A stretch of 64,000 nt of DNA from Natrarchaeobaculum sulfurireducens. Its GTDB lineage: Archaea > Halobacteriota > Halobacteria > Halobacteriales > Natrialbaceae. The translations under genes and the position numbers were made by a program. The notes under the pieces are model-generated. The model was given only the letters and a program-made list of their open reading frames with translations, was not told the origin of the DNA and made no database searches. Shown here piece after piece: positions 43,710 to 54,021 of the stretch (positions are counted from its first letter, which is position 1; each line of letters begins with the position of its first letter). Location of the stretch: positions 3,457,805 through 3,521,804 of the forward strand of contig NZ_CP024047.1 in the NCBI RefSeq assembly GCF_003430825.1, written 5' to 3'.

Positions 43710-46484
43710 TTATGCGTCGAGCATGCGACGGACGACGTCGGGAGCGGCCTCGAGGACGTCATCCAGGTCCTCGACATTGGGACCACCGCCCTGAGCGAAG
43801 TCCGGCGGGCCGCCCCCACCACCGCCGACGCGATCCGCCAGTTCGCCGACGACCTGCCCGGCGTTCACGCCGACGTCGTCGGGAACGGCAACGACGAACT
43901 GGGCGCTGTCCTGGCCGCTTCCCAGCACGGCGACGGTGCCGTCTTCGGCGATCGCGTTCGCGGTCGCACGCAATTCGTCGACATCGGCGTCGATGCGCTG
44001 GACGAGCGCGGTCGTCTCGCCGAGGTCGATCTCCTCGCCGCCGGCACCGCCGCTGGCGCGGGCTTCCGCGAGTTGTTCGTTCAGATCGTCGATCTGCTTG
44101 CCGCGAGCTTTCCACTCCTCGAAGAAGCGTTCGGCCGTCGCCGGAACCGCTTCGGGTGAGACGTCGAGGATCTCTGCGGCCTCATAGAGGGCGTCTTCTT
44201 TACGCTGGGTCGCCTCGAGGGCGGCCTCGCCGGCGGCGAACGTGATGCGCTCGACGCCGTCCTGGACGCGCTCGGTCGAGAGAACTTTGATCGCACCGAT
44301 GTCGCCGGTGCGGGCGACGTGGGTACCACCGCAGGCCTGGACGTCGTCGTCGACGTAGATCAGCCGGATCTGTTCGCCCGGTGGGATGCCACCCTGATAG
44401 AGATCGAAGCCGTGCTCGGCCTCGGCCTCGTGGCGGTCGGGCCACTCCTGGGTGACCGCGGAGTTGTCCATGACGATCTCGTTGGCAACGCGTTCGATCG
44501 CTTTGACGTCCGCACGCGAGATGCGGGCGTAGTGGCGCAAGTCGATGCGAGAACTCTCGACGCCTTTCTGAGCGCCAGCCTGGCGAACGTGATCGCCAAG
44601 AACCTGCCGGGCGGCGTGGATGACGACGTGCGTCGCCGTGTGGTGGCGCATCAACTGGCGGCGACGAGCGGCATCGACCTGGCCGTTGACGAACTCGCCT
44701 TTTCCAGGGCTCTCGTCGGTCCGGTGGCAGATGACGCCGCCATCGATCTGGACGTCACGAACCTCGACGGTCGTCTCGTCGGTCGAGAGGATACCCGTGT
44801 CTGCGGGCTGGCCCCCACCTTCGGGGTAGAACATCGTCTGGTCTAAGACGACGTCGTAGCCGTCTTCGCGCTCGAAGACGTCGAGTACGACCGCCTCGAA
44901 CTGCGTGCGTTGTTGGTCGTCGTAGTAGAGGGGCTCCGTCTCGGGCAGATCCTCGAAGCGTTCGTCTTCCTCCTCGGTCGGGGTGTCCGACTCCTCGGGC
45001 GTCTCGTGACGTTTTGCAACGAGACTGTAGAAGTCGTCGGGGACGTCTGTGTCCGCACCCGCCTCGGCGGCGATCTCTGCGACCATGTCCGGCTGGATGC
45101 CGTGAGAGTCATAGAGTTCGATCAGTTCGTCGGTCGGGATCGCCTCGCCGGCCTCGGCGTACTCCTCGGCGAGCTGTTCGACCCGGCGGCCACCCCGCTC
45201 GAGGGTTTCGCGGTACTTCTCGACCTCCGTGCGGACGATATCGCGGATCGTATCGCGGTTTTCGTACTCCAGCCGTGACGCCTGCATGTCGACGAGTTCG
45301 TCCAACGGCGCGTCGACGCCCACGTTATCGCACAGCCGCTTTGTGCGGCGGAGTACCATCCGTGCGAGGTAGCCCGTCCCGACGTTCGACGGGACGATGC
45401 CGTCACCGAGCATGTACGCGAGGGTGCGACAGTGGTCGGCAATCGCGTAGACGTCCTCGAGCGGTTCGACCAGGTCCCGGAGTTCCTCGACCGAGACGCC
45501 GAGCTGGTCGGCGATGTCGCCACGAGCAGCCTCGACGTCGTCGACGTCGTCGATGTCTAAGTTGCCCGAGAGACGGGCGGCACGGCCGACGAGTTCGGTC
45601 TCCTCGTCGGTGTGTTCGATTTCGGCGTTCTCTTTGAGGAAGGCGATCATCTCGGGGTAGATCGCCTCGTACACCGTTGGGGTGCCCTGGCTCATCCAGG
45701 TCCACCGCTCGAGCCCGTAGCCCGTATCGACGATGTAGGTGTCCATGAAGGAGTAGCGGTTCCCGTCTTTGAGTTCGTACTCGCCGTCGGGGTCGGCCTC
45801 CATGCACATGAAAACCAGCGTCGCCAGCTCGAGTCCCTTGTAGATGACTTCGATGGCGGGACCGGCGTTACCGCCGCCGACCCAGGGGTCCTCGATGTAA
45901 GTCACCTGGGTGATGTCAGCGCCCATCGACTCGAGCAGGTTGTCACAGAGTTCGACCGTTCGGTCCTTCCAGTACACTTCGCCGTCGTAGGCGTACTCGG
46001 CGTCTGCGTCCTCGCGCGCGTTGAAGGCGTGGTGGGCCATCATCTCGAAGGCCATCGTGTGGCGTCCGGTCTTGCCCACGTTGTCGATGTCCTGCATCCG
46101 GATACACGGCTGGCTGACCGTCAGTGGATTCGCAGGCGGCGGCGTCTCACCCGACGTCACCAGCGGCTGGAAGTCGTAAATCGACGCCTGGGTCAACAGG
46201 ACGTCGTCACGCCAGCGGTTCGCCGCGACGGGGTACGGACCGATTCGCTCGTGATCGTGGTCTTCGAAGAACGAGAGAAACGCCTCGCGCATCTCCTCGA
46301 GGCTGTACTCCTCGGCGAAGCCGGGATCGTCGATAAAGTCGTACTCGGCACACGGCGGCTCGCCACAGGTCACCCGGTCTTCGTCGCGCGTCCAGAAGTG
46401 GTTCCCACACTCGGGACACTCCGTGCGCACGAATCCTTCCTCCTCGAAGTACTCGAGGCGGTACTCGTCCGCCAGTTCACTCAT
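43710..46484 (-). CDS. alaS: alanine-tRNA ligase
   Basis: A 924-residue synthetase of the archaeal type, which attaches alanine to tRNA-Ala. It begins with the archaeal N-terminal cysteine-rich extension ([23 protein letters not shown]), then the class II catalytic core ([22 protein letters not shown]). In the editing domain [12 protein letters not shown] and the distal [13 protein letters not shown] supply the four zinc/editing ligands. The C-terminal C-Ala domain ends [14 protein letters not shown] with DLDDVL. Start ATG 46484 ([13 protein letters not shown]) is normal for the group. Confidence 0.97.
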   Translation of the reverse strand: MSELADEYRLEYFEEEGFVRTECPECGNHFWTRDEDRVTCGEPPCAEYDFIDDPGFAEEYSLEEMREAFLSFFEDHDHERIGPYPVAANRWRDDVLLTQASIYDFQPLVTSGETPPPANPLTVSQPCIRMQDIDNVGKTGRHTMAFEMMAHHAFNAREDADAEYAYDGEVYWKDRTVELCDNLLESMGADITQVTYIEDPWVGGGNAGPAIEVIYKGLELATLVFMCMEADPDGEYELKDGNRYSFMDTYIVDTGYGLERWTWMSQGTPTVYEAIYPEMIAFLKENAEIEHTDEETELVGRAARLSGNLDIDDVDDVEAARGDIADQLGVSVEELRDLVEPLEDVYAIADHCRTLAYMLGDGIVPSNVGTGYLARMVLRRTKRLCDNVGVDAPLDELVDMQASRLEYENRDTIRDIVRTEVEKYRETLERGGRRVEQLAEEYAEAGEAIPTDELIELYDSHGIQPDMVAEIAAEAGADTDVPDDFYSLVAKRHETPEESDTPTEEEDERFEDLPETEPLYYDDQQRTQFEAVVLDVFEREDGYDVVLDQTMFYPEGGGQPADTGILSTDETTVEVRDVQIDGGVICHRTDESPGKGEFVNGQVDAARRRQLMRHHTATHVVIHAARQVLGDHVRQAGAQKGVESSRIDLRHYARISRADVKAIERVANEIVMDNSAVTQEWPDRHEAEAEHGFDLYQGGIPPGEQIRLIYVDDDVQACGGTHVARTGDIGAIKVLSTERVQDGVERITFAAGEAALEATQRKEDALYEAAEILDVSPEAVPATAERFFEEWKARGKQIDDLNEQLAEARASGGAGGEEIDLGETTALVQRIDADVDELRATANAIAEDGTVAVLGSGQDSAQFVVAVPDDVGVNAGQVVGELADRVGGGGGGPPDFAQGGGPNVEDLDDVLEAAPDVVRRMLDA

Positions 46485-46694
46485 TGTTCGTTGTTGGCCA
46501 GCCAGTGACTAAAACAGTTCCGCAACGTTCATGACGCGAGAGTGCCCGACGCGACCGGTGACGGCCGGTCTGCAGGACGCAACACCGCTCGAGAGGTAAG
46601 GAGGTCCGTGAGTTCGGGATCGTGCTAACAGTTCGACACGGACGGCGTTTTTTTGACCGACGAAGAACCACCGGTTCGGGATCTTCTGCCAGAG

Positions 46695-46796
46695 ATGGTA
46701 ACAACTGCACCGATGTACACACTGATCGCGGATCTGCCTGGCGAGCAGGTGCGCACTGACGTGCTACTATGGTACCGCTCACTGCGGCAGACGTGA
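46695..46796 (+). CDS. 33-aa open frame, doubtful
   Basis: ATG 46695 opens MVTTAPMYTLIADLPGEQV and then RTDVLLWYRSLRQT before a TGA. The stretch (I)ADLPGEQVRTDVLL...RSLRQ recalls the first strand of OB-fold nucleic-acid-binding exonucleases of the YhaM type, so it might be a 5' remnant of such a gene. It lies in the 425-nt region between divergent alaS and the sensor gene; the rest of that region shows nothing. It may equally be untranslated leader. Confidence 0.25.
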   Translation: MVTTAPMYTLIADLPGEQVRTDVLLWYRSLRQT

Positions 46797-46909
46797 GTGT
46801 TTCAGCGAGTCGAACGAAAGCGGACGACGGTCGTCCAGACGAAAAACGCCCAGCAGAAACATTAGTATGGAATCACAGACAGTACGTACAGACGACTAAT
46901 TCGGATTCG

Positions 46910-48871
46910 ATGACATCGAAGGCACACCCGACGACGCACTCGCACCCACGCTTGATCCTCTACGTCGCGGCAACCGACACCGCGGCGGCGGAAGGAGCCA
47001 CTGCGATCGAGGAACTGCAGACGGACCCTGACGGCACCGTCCAGCCGACGACCGCGGTCGACGACGTCCACGAGTGGGCGCTCGATGCCGACTGTATCGT
47101 CGTCGAGGGCGACCACTCCGAAGAGGAACTGACAACGGCCCTCGAGGCGGCCGGCCCGGTACCGGTCGTTGTCTTCGCCGACGAGCCGTTCGCGTCGTCG
47201 TCGGTGGCTGCGGATGCCGACGGCTACGTCCGGCGAGACACCGCGGACGCGTACGTCCACCTCGCTGACGACATCGAGCGCCTCTGTGCCACGACGCGAG
47301 AGCCACCGGCCGAAGACGGGCCACCGGACGCCCGGACGGCCGCCGCAGTGTTCGAGACGACTGCCGGTATCGCCAGCTGCCGGGATCGAGACCGGCTCTT
47401 CGAGCGACTCGTCGACGGTGCCGTCGACGTCCTCGAGTTCGAGTATTGCTGGCTGGAGACGATCAACTTCGGCGAACTCGTCCCTCGGGCTGCGGCATCG
47501 GCGGTTCCCGATGAGGCACTCGAGTCCAGGTCACTCGACGATCCCCTCGGCGTCGCGTTTCGGGCAAGAGAGCCGATTCGAATCGCCGATCTCACGACCT
47601 ACGACTGGCTCGAGCCGCCGTTCGACGGCGTCCGATCGCTGTGTAGCGTCCCCGTAGGCGACGTCGGCGTGTTGCACGTCGTCGCCGAACTCCCGGACGC
47701 ATTCGACGGCGGTGACCTCGCACTTCTCGAGGGGCTGTGTGGGTTCGCCGCGGCGATCCTCGAACGGAACTGGGCCGAACGCGGCATCGTAAACGAGCGC
47801 GACCGACTGACCCGCGAACGATCGCGGTTCCACGAGCGATACAGCCGACTCAAAGACGAACGGGACGCCCTCTTTACGCTCTTCAGAAACGTCTCCGAAC
47901 CGACGCTCCGATATGATCTCGAGGACGGAGAGCCCGTCGTTTCGGGCGTCAACGCCACCTTCGAGGCCGTCTTCAGCGTCGACCGCGAGGAGATCGTCGG
48001 CGAGCAGGTCGTCTCCTGTGCCCTCCCCACTGGGCTGGCAGACCGGGCGACGGCGCTCACCGAAGCCATTCAGGCCAACGAGCAACGCGATCTCGAGTGT
48101 CGGCGCGTGACTCCCGACGGCATCCGCGACTTCGTCCTGACCGTTGTCCCGCTCGAGGTGTCCGAGACCACCGCCGCGAACGCCGGCGGGCTGATCGTCT
48201 ACGAGGACGTCACCCAGCAGCGACGCCACGAGCGCCAGCTTCTGGCCGCGATGCGACGCCTCGAGACGATCTCCGAGCGGATCGACGACGACGTGCGGTC
48301 ACCGCTGAACACCGCCCGCGGCTACCTCGAGCTTGCCGAGAAGACTGGCGACGAAGAACACTTCGACGTCGTCGAAACCGCCCACGAGCGGCTCTCGGAT
48401 CGATTGCAGGAGCTCGTCGACGTCGCGGACGGAGAGCGAACCGACGCCGAGCCGGTCTCCCTCGTAGAGGTCGCAACCCGCGCCTGGCTCACCAGCGAAA
48501 CGGGCAAAGCGCAACTGCTAACCGACGGCGACATCGTACTCGAGGCCGATCGGAACCAGCTCTACACGCTGTTCGAGTCCGTCTTCCGGACCACGATCGA
48601 GATCGAAGCCGCCGACGACGACGCGGCATCCGTCACGCTCACCGTCGGCACGACCGACGACGGCTTCTACGTCGCCGGCAGCCGACCGACCGAGGCCGAC
48701 GCCGATCGCGAAGCCGACCCCGAGCCGGGGCGGCTCGCCGACGCAGACGGCAGCGCGTTCGGTCTCGAGCCGATCGAACGACTCGCCGACGCCCACGGCT
48801 GGGACGTTGGCGTCGCGGCGGACGACGACGGAACGGCCATCGCCGTTCGTGGCGTCGAGATTCTCGAGTGA
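46910..48871 (+). CDS. histidine-kinase-like sensor protein lacking catalytic residues
   Basis: 653 residues: a receiver-like N-terminal domain (15-130, LILYVAATD ... VPVVVFADEPF), a GAF domain (about 150-290, FETTAGIASCRDRDRLFERL), a linker helix, a PAS domain (about 335-445), then a HisKA/HATPase-like region. The H-box reads ISERIDDDVRSPLNTARGYLEL, with Asp460 where the phospho-accepting His belongs. The N-box reads TLFESVFRTTIE, without either Asn, and the G1 box AGSRPTEAD replaces DDGPGIP. The final GLEPIERLADAHGWDVGV keeps the fold. It is therefore a pseudokinase. ATG 46910 is chosen; the frame is open 47 codons upstream. Confidence 0.88.
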   Translation: MTSKAHPTTHSHPRLILYVAATDTAAAEGATAIEELQTDPDGTVQPTTAVDDVHEWALDADCIVVEGDHSEEELTTALEAAGPVPVVVFADEPFASSSVAADADGYVRRDTADAYVHLADDIERLCATTREPPAEDGPPDARTAAAVFETTAGIASCRDRDRLFERLVDGAVDVLEFEYCWLETINFGELVPRAAASAVPDEALESRSLDDPLGVAFRAREPIRIADLTTYDWLEPPFDGVRSLCSVPVGDVGVLHVVAELPDAFDGGDLALLEGLCGFAAAILERNWAERGIVNERDRLTRERSRFHERYSRLKDERDALFTLFRNVSEPTLRYDLEDGEPVVSGVNATFEAVFSVDREEIVGEQVVSCALPTGLADRATALTEAIQANEQRDLECRRVTPDGIRDFVLTVVPLEVSETTAANAGGLIVYEDVTQQRRHERQLLAAMRRLETISERIDDDVRSPLNTARGYLELAEKTGDEEHFDVVETAHERLSDRLQELVDVADGERTDAEPVSLVEVATRAWLTSETGKAQLLTDGDIVLEADRNQLYTLFESVFRTTIEIEAADDDAASVTLTVGTTDDGFYVAGSRPTEADADREADPEPGRLADADGSAFGLEPIERLADAHGWDVGVAADDDGTAIAVRGVEILE

Positions 48872-49003
48872 GCCAGAGACCGCTCAAACGATCGTCTCGA
48901 CACGGGTTTCTCGACTCTTGGCCACAGCTACGACCGGTAGTTACGGTCGACGCGCTTGCCAGTGACGAGCGGTGAATGGCAAAATCGTTCGGATATGCCG
49001 GCT

Positions 49004-49993
49004 TTACGCGTCCTCGAGGGCGAGCGATGCCAGCATGGCCTCGAGCTGAAGCCGTTCGTTCGCGCCCTCGGTGATGCGGTAGTCGACCTCGCCGAGGCGC
49101 TCGAGCAAACGAACGATCGCTCGTTCGGGAAGGTCGAGCTCCCACGCGGAGCGGTGGAGCTGATCGATGACGTCGCCGCCGGCGAGCCCGCGGTCGGTCA
49201 ACAGGTCTTCGAGGGCAGCCCGAGCGGCGGTGAAGTCGCCGTCGATGGCGTACCCGACCATTTCCTCGACCTCCTCGGGGCGGGCGGTGGCGGTGATCGC
49301 GAAGACGGTTGCCTCGTCGACGGTTTCACCCATCACCGCGGCAGCCTGAAGGGCGTTGATCGCTTTTCGCATGTCACCATCGGCCGCGTACACCAGCGCG
49401 TCGATACCGTCGTCGGTCACCGCGATCTCCTCGATTTCGGCGATCTCGCGGATCTGTGTCTCGATTGCCGCCTCGGCGAGTTCGGTAAAGCGAAAGACAG
49501 CACACCGTGACTGGATCGGATCGATGATCTGACTCGAGTAGTTACACGAGAGGATAAAGCGAGTGTTACTCGAGAACTGCTCCATCGTTCGACGCAACGC
49601 CGACTGGGCGTCGCTGGTCAGTGCGTCGGCCTCGTCTAAGAAGATGATCCGGTGGTCGTACCCGCCGAACGAAGAGCGGGCGAACTCTTTGATCCGGTCG
49701 CGGACGACGTCGATTCCGCGCTGGTCGGAGGCGTTGAGTTCGAGGAAGTTCTCGCGCCAGTCGTCGTCGTAGACCTCGCGGGCGATGGCCTGGGCCGCCG
49801 TGGTTTTCCCGGTTCCGGCCGGGCCTGCAAACATGAGGTGGGGCAGGTCGTCCCGTTCGACGTACCGCAGCAGCCGTGGGACGATGTTTTCGTGGCCTTT
49901 GATGTCGTCGAGTCGCTGTGGCCGGTACTTTTCGATCCAGACTTCGGTCCTGCCCGGAGTGGGCGCCGCCGGTTCGGCGTCGGCCTCGCTCAT
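49004..49993 (-). CDS. rfcS: replication factor C small subunit
   Basis: An AAA+ clamp-loader subunit that, with the large subunit, opens PCNA and loads it on primed DNA. 329 residues: [16 protein letters not shown] at the start is the RFC box, [12 protein letters not shown] (about 54) the Walker [10 protein letters not shown] (about 123) the Walker [21 protein letters not shown] (given in part) includes sensor 1 and the SRC arginine finger. The C-terminal collar domain ends LASLALEDA. No intein is present, unlike several haloarchaeal rfc genes. The ATG 49993 start carries a short acidic leader. Confidence 0.97.
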   Translation of the reverse strand: MSEADAEPAAPTPGRTEVWIEKYRPQRLDDIKGHENIVPRLLRYVERDDLPHLMFAGPAGTGKTTAAQAIAREVYDDDWRENFLELNASDQRGIDVVRDRIKEFARSSFGGYDHRIIFLDEADALTSDAQSALRRTMEQFSSNTRFILSCNYSSQIIDPIQSRCAVFRFTELAEAAIETQIREIAEIEEIAVTDDGIDALVYAADGDMRKAINALQAAAVMGETVDEATVFAITATARPEEVEEMVGYAIDGDFTAARAALEDLLTDRGLAGGDVIDQLHRSAWELDLPERAIVRLLERLGEVDYRITEGANERLQLEAMLASLALEDA

Positions 49994-50101
49994 ACCGGCT
50001 CAAGGGCCGGGCCCAAGATAAATCGACCGAAGGTCTCCGTCGCGGCCCCGTCGCCGCTCGAGGGATCGAACCAGCGTCGAGGATCGGCTCGATCGCGCCT
50101 G

Positions 50102-50524
50102 CTACTCGTCGGTCACGACAGTGACCGGACGGTCGGCATCGAGGATAATCCGCTGGGTAGTGCTTCCGAACAGCGCTTTACCCGTGGGCGAGCGCTGCCG
50201 GCCGACCATGGCGATGGCGTTCGCGTCGACCTCGTCGGCGATAGCCAGGATCTCTTCGACTGGATCGCCGTGTTCGCGACGGACAGTGACGTCGACGCCG
50301 TGGTCCTCGAGCGTGTCGACGACCTCTTCGACGCTTTTGGGCAGGTCGCGTTCGTCGTAAAGCTCATCCGAGCGGACGATGCCACCCTCGCCGGTGATTT
50401 CGAACTCCTCGAAGACGTTCACGACGACGACCTCGACGTCGGTATCGCAATCTGGAAGTGCTGTGACGTACTCGGCTGCCTCCAGCCCCCGACTGGTGCC
50501 GACCGGTATAACGATCGTATACAT
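50102..50524 (-). CDS. universal stress protein UspA family
   Basis: A 140-residue Usp domain. It opens YTIVIPVGTSRGLEAAEY and ends with a loop GRQRSPTGKALFGSTTQRII fitting the ATP-binding G-2x-(x)-9x-G(S/T) pattern less strictly than the family member at 8.9 kb. The substitution of VGTSR for the usual DGS at the start weakens the adenine contact, so ATP binding is uncertain. The neighbouring divergent gene is SAMP2, 105 nt away. Confidence 0.88.
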   Translation of the reverse strand: MYTIVIPVGTSRGLEAAEYVTALPDCDTDVEVVVVNVFEEFEITGEGGIVRSDELYDERDLPKSVEEVVDTLEDHGVDVTVRREHGDPVEEILAIADEVDANAIAMVGRQRSPTGKALFGSTTQRIILDADRPVTVVTDE

Positions 50525-50629
50525 GCTCGTGACATTCTACCGGGAACGTATATCCGTTTGGGGACTCCACCAGCGAGGTCGCTTGCACGCTAGCGATGCG
50601 CTGAAGTCTTCGCTCTCCAAAACCGAGGT

Positions 50630-50875
50630 ATGCGCGTCACCGTCGACGTCAAAGGCGAAGGGACCCACGAGATCGACCTCGAGCAGCCAGACGCCGACGG
50701 AGCCACGGCGTCGACCGAGGCAAACGTAACGAAGCCGACGTACGCCGACCTGCTGGCCGAAGTCGAGTTGAGCCCGCACGAGGTGAGCGTTCTGGTCGAC
50801 GGCCGTCCGGTCCCGGAAGACCAGCCCGTCGAGACCGAGCACGTTACCGTCTTGCGGCTGATCAAAGGCGGCTGA
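50630..50875 (+). CDS. samp2: ubiquitin-like small archaeal modifier protein SAMP2
   Basis: A beta-grasp protein of 81 residues ending in LRLIKGG; the C-terminal diglycine is adenylated by UbaA and then bonded to lysines of target proteins or used as a sulfur carrier for tRNA thiolation. DLLAEVELSPHEVSVLVDGRPVPEDQPVE matches haloarchaeal SAMP2 (given in part). Compared with the Haloferax protein as I remember it, there is an extra Asp/Ala/Thr-rich loop of about 15 residues after the first hairpin (residues 20-35). It is followed after 88 nt by a GNAT gene. Confidence 0.9.
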   Translation: MRVTVDVKGEGTHEIDLEQPDADGATASTEANVTKPTYADLLAEVELSPHEVSVLVDGRPVPEDQPVETEHVTVLRLIKGG

Positions 50876-50963
50876 TCGCCCACAGCCGCGTCGAGCGACC
50901 GACGCTTCAACTCGAATCGAAACCGACAGCGTGGTAGCCACCGCACACTGATCGTTCCCAGCC

Positions 50964-51440
50964 ATGTTCGTTCGTCCCGCCGATCCCGACGACGCCCTCG
51001 AAGTCCGCCGAATCCTCGACGGTGCCATGCTCGAGCCGGGGGCCGTCGAGCCCCGAATCGACGCGGGCGACGTCCTCGTCGCGGGTGACCGACGGGGCGA
51101 ATCGACGACAGCCGACAGAGCCGAGTCAGGCGGCGACAGCTCGATCCCAGGGAAACCGAGCCACGACCGCGAACGACGTCTCGGCGCGCTCGTCCTCGAG
51201 CCTCGCGAGCGAAATGCCCACGTCGCCGCCGTCGCCGTCCGGCGTCGCCACCGTGGCCGCGGCATCGGCACCGCGTTAGTCGAACGCGCCCTCGAGCGCG
51301 AAGGGCGACTGACTGCCACCTTCGACGACCGAGTTCGACCGTTCTACGACGCACTCGGCTTTCGGGTCCAGTCGCTCGACGACGGACGGTACCGTGGCGT
51401 CGCCACCGCGGACGACCGTATCGGCGACACGGTCGGGTAG
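50964..51440 (+). CDS. GNAT family N-acetyltransferase
   Basis: 158 residues with the acetyl-CoA-binding motif A VRRRHRGRGIGTALVERAL near residue 95, preceded by VAAVAV strands, and the C-terminal Tyr in RPFYDALGFR. The substrate might be a protein N-terminus or a small amine. An Arg/Ser-rich low-complexity stretch at about 45-75 interrupts the N-terminal half and looks like a haloarchaeal insertion. It follows samp2 on the same strand and ends two nucleotides from the converging helicase stop. Confidence 0.85.
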   Translation: MFVRPADPDDALEVRRILDGAMLEPGAVEPRIDAGDVLVAGDRRGESTTADRAESGGDSSIPGKPSHDRERRLGALVLEPRERNAHVAAVAVRRRHRGRGIGTALVERALEREGRLTATFDDRVRPFYDALGFRVQSLDDGRYRGVATADDRIGDTVG

Positions 51441-51442
51441 GG

Positions 51443-53839
51443 CTACCGCTTGGACTCGAGTGTCGGGCGGATTCGCTCGAGCCCCATCCCGAGCATGTCG
51501 GGACTCACCGGCTGGAACTCCCCGTCAGCGGGGAGATACTCGCGAACGGAGTCCCAGCTGTCGCGTGCGTACCGTTCGTCGAGCAGGACCCGGACGCCGA
51601 CGTCGTCGGGTGAGCGGATGACGCGGCCAACGGCCTGGCGGGCCTTTCGCACGGCGGGGATCGTCAGCGCGTACTCGAATCCGTCACCGAATTCCTCGTC
51701 GTAGGCCCGCCTGACTGCCTTCGTGCGCGGACTCGCCGTGTTGACGATCGGGACGCCACAGACGACCGCCGCCGAGAGTCGATCACCGCTATAGTCGACG
51801 CCCTCCGTGAGCGTTCCCCGGAGACTCGTCAGGAGTACCTTTCCCTCGCCGGCGAAAAACTGGGACTTGAGCGACTCCGTCGTCTCGTCGTCGCTCGAGG
51901 CGTCGAGCAAAACTGGTTTTTCGATCCGATCCTCGAGGACGCCCGCAAACCACTCGGCCTCGGCGTAGCTCGGCATCCCGACGAGGACGTTGCCCGGAAC
52001 GCGAGCGATCGTCGAGATCGCGTCGGCGTACTGTCTTCGGGTGGGCGTGTCATCCCCCGGATGGCCGCGGTTATCGTACGTGAACTTGGGGGCAGCGACC
52101 GCGAAGCTCTCGCGATTTTTCTCGGGAAAATGTAGCCCGTAGCGGCGCTCGACGACCGGTCGATCCTCCGCTCGCGCGAGGTACTCGAGTCCGGTCACTT
52201 CGGTGAACGCCTCGATCGGCTCGAGGGTGGCACTCATCAGGATGCCGCCGCCAAAGGCCGCGAGTCGCTCGCCGATGGCGTCGCTGGGGACGCAGTTGTG
52301 CAGCGCGAGTCGAGCGGTGTACGCCCGACGCCACGAGTCGGCGGGTTCGGTCTCGTTCCAGGTGCGCTCGAGTTCGATCTCCCGGAAGTAGTCGGTGTGA
52401 CCGCAACGGTACCACTGGCCGAAGATGCGGCCGACCGCAGGGGCTGACCGGGCCCGATCCTCGTCTTCGGCCTCGTTCAAGATTCGAGCGACGACCGCCC
52501 CGACGCTCTCCGCTCGGACCCAGTCGGCGTCCCGGTAGCCGGCGTCTCTCGCCCACGTCGTCAACTCGTCTTCGGCGGGTTCGGCCGGGTCGCGAAGCGG
52601 GATCTCGTCGTCTCGCAGGTCGGTGAGATTCGACTGCCACCCCCGCTGTTTCCGGTCGAGGTGAGCCGTCACCCGGCGGTCAAGTTCGTCCCGAAGGTCC
52701 TGGACGAACTCGAGGGTACGAACGAGTTCGTCGTAGCTGACGTCGCTGTCGTTCAGCTCTGTCCGGACGAGGTCGGCGTCAGCCGTCTTCGACCCTCCCT
52801 GTGCATTTCGACCCTCGCGTTCGAACTTGACCGGCTGGATGACTCGCGAGAGTTCCGTCTCGGCGTCACGCAGCGTTGTATCGGCGACGCCGTCGCTGAC
52901 GAGGTCGCGAACGCGCGGTTCGAGCATATGGGCCTCGTCGCAGACGACGAACGTCGAGTCGTCGAGTAACGCGCCGGTGAACGTGCCCGTCGTTCGCGGG
53001 TCGAACGCGTGGTAGTAGTTGCCGACGACGACCTCGACGTGGCCCAACGCCGCACCCATCACCGAGTGCGGACAGGTGCCGTGACGAACCGACAGGGCGA
53101 CCAGGTCCTCGGGCGTGACCATTCCCACGTCGGTGAAGTCGTACGGGACTGCCTCGGCTGCGTCGCCGTCGCTTCCCTCGTCGGGCAGGTCCTCGAGATA
53201 CCGGGCGTAGAACGGACAGTACTCCGTCTCGGCACCGACGGGACCGCCGTCGCCGTAGGTCGGCAGATCGGGCGGATACGGCGTGGGTTCGCCCGCCGTC
53301 TCGAGGAACCGTCCGCCGCTATCTCGAGCGCCGCTGTCGGCCAGTCCGATTTGCTGACTGCGCGCGCGGGCGGCCAGCGAGCCGGCGGTGGTCTCCCCGC
53401 CCTCGCCGACGAGGTCACGGGTTCGGTCTCGAAGGGTCTCACACCGGTCGTAGACGTTGCCGTCGTCGATTCCGGCCGCACCCTCGCGGTTGTACGGGCA
53501 GACGTCAGCCTTTCCGACGAGTGTGAGCCCGGAGACAGGATCGGCGTCGGCGGGCAGGTTCGCGTTGATCGTCTCGAGGTCGGCCTCGAACTGTCGTAGC
53601 TGCTGTTTGACGCTCGTGAGCACGAAGACACGCTCGTAGTCAGTGTCCGGATCGCGCACGAGATCGATCCCCGCAGTAAGTGCGATCATCGTCTTCCCCG
53701 TGCCACAGGCCCCTTCGATGACGGTGTAGCCGCTGTCTCGAGCCGTCTCGATTGCGGTTTCGATCCCGTCGACCTGCTCGTCGTAGGGCTCTTCGTGGCC
53801 GAAGGTCGAGCGCCAGGTCGTCATTCTCCCCGTACTCAT
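51443..53839 (-). CDS. second XPD/DinG-type Fe-S DNA helicase
   Basis: 798 residues, superfamily 2. Motif I is EGACGTGKTMIAL (about 43), Walker B VVCDEAHML (about 300), LMSATLEPIEAF motif III, LLTSLRGTLTEGVDYSGD motif V, and RQAVGRVIRSPDDVGVR motif VI. The four cysteines of the cluster are seen in ADVCPYN, YDRCETL, EYCPFY and HGTCPHS, with an unusually long loop between the second and third. The paralogue at 15.2-17.4 kb is clearly distinct. ATG 53839 or the in-frame ATG at 53824 (MTTWRST) may be the true start. Confidence 0.93.
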   Translation of the reverse strand: MSTGRMTTWRSTFGHEEPYDEQVDGIETAIETARDSGYTVIEGACGTGKTMIALTAGIDLVRDPDTDYERVFVLTSVKQQLRQFEADLETINANLPADADPVSGLTLVGKADVCPYNREGAAGIDDGNVYDRCETLRDRTRDLVGEGGETTAGSLAARARSQQIGLADSGARDSGGRFLETAGEPTPYPPDLPTYGDGGPVGAETEYCPFYARYLEDLPDEGSDGDAAEAVPYDFTDVGMVTPEDLVALSVRHGTCPHSVMGAALGHVEVVVGNYYHAFDPRTTGTFTGALLDDSTFVVCDEAHMLEPRVRDLVSDGVADTTLRDAETELSRVIQPVKFEREGRNAQGGSKTADADLVRTELNDSDVSYDELVRTLEFVQDLRDELDRRVTAHLDRKQRGWQSNLTDLRDDEIPLRDPAEPAEDELTTWARDAGYRDADWVRAESVGAVVARILNEAEDEDRARSAPAVGRIFGQWYRCGHTDYFREIELERTWNETEPADSWRRAYTARLALHNCVPSDAIGERLAAFGGGILMSATLEPIEAFTEVTGLEYLARAEDRPVVERRYGLHFPEKNRESFAVAAPKFTYDNRGHPGDDTPTRRQYADAISTIARVPGNVLVGMPSYAEAEWFAGVLEDRIEKPVLLDASSDDETTESLKSQFFAGEGKVLLTSLRGTLTEGVDYSGDRLSAAVVCGVPIVNTASPRTKAVRRAYDEEFGDGFEYALTIPAVRKARQAVGRVIRSPDDVGVRVLLDERYARDSWDSVREYLPADGEFQPVSPDMLGMGLERIRPTLESKR

Positions 53840-54021
53840 CGGTGGTCGTGCATAGCCTTGACGGAGTCGTAGCCGCGGCTTCAGTTATAAACCTCCGTCC
53901 CCAGGCCAGCTACCGACCCGTCTACACCGTCTCGAGCGTTCGTCCCTGACAGCGCACTCGAGCGGTCCCACCGGAGGCTGCCGGCGTACCCCTTACCAGT
54001 CGTGGGGCCCTCAGTTTGGCT

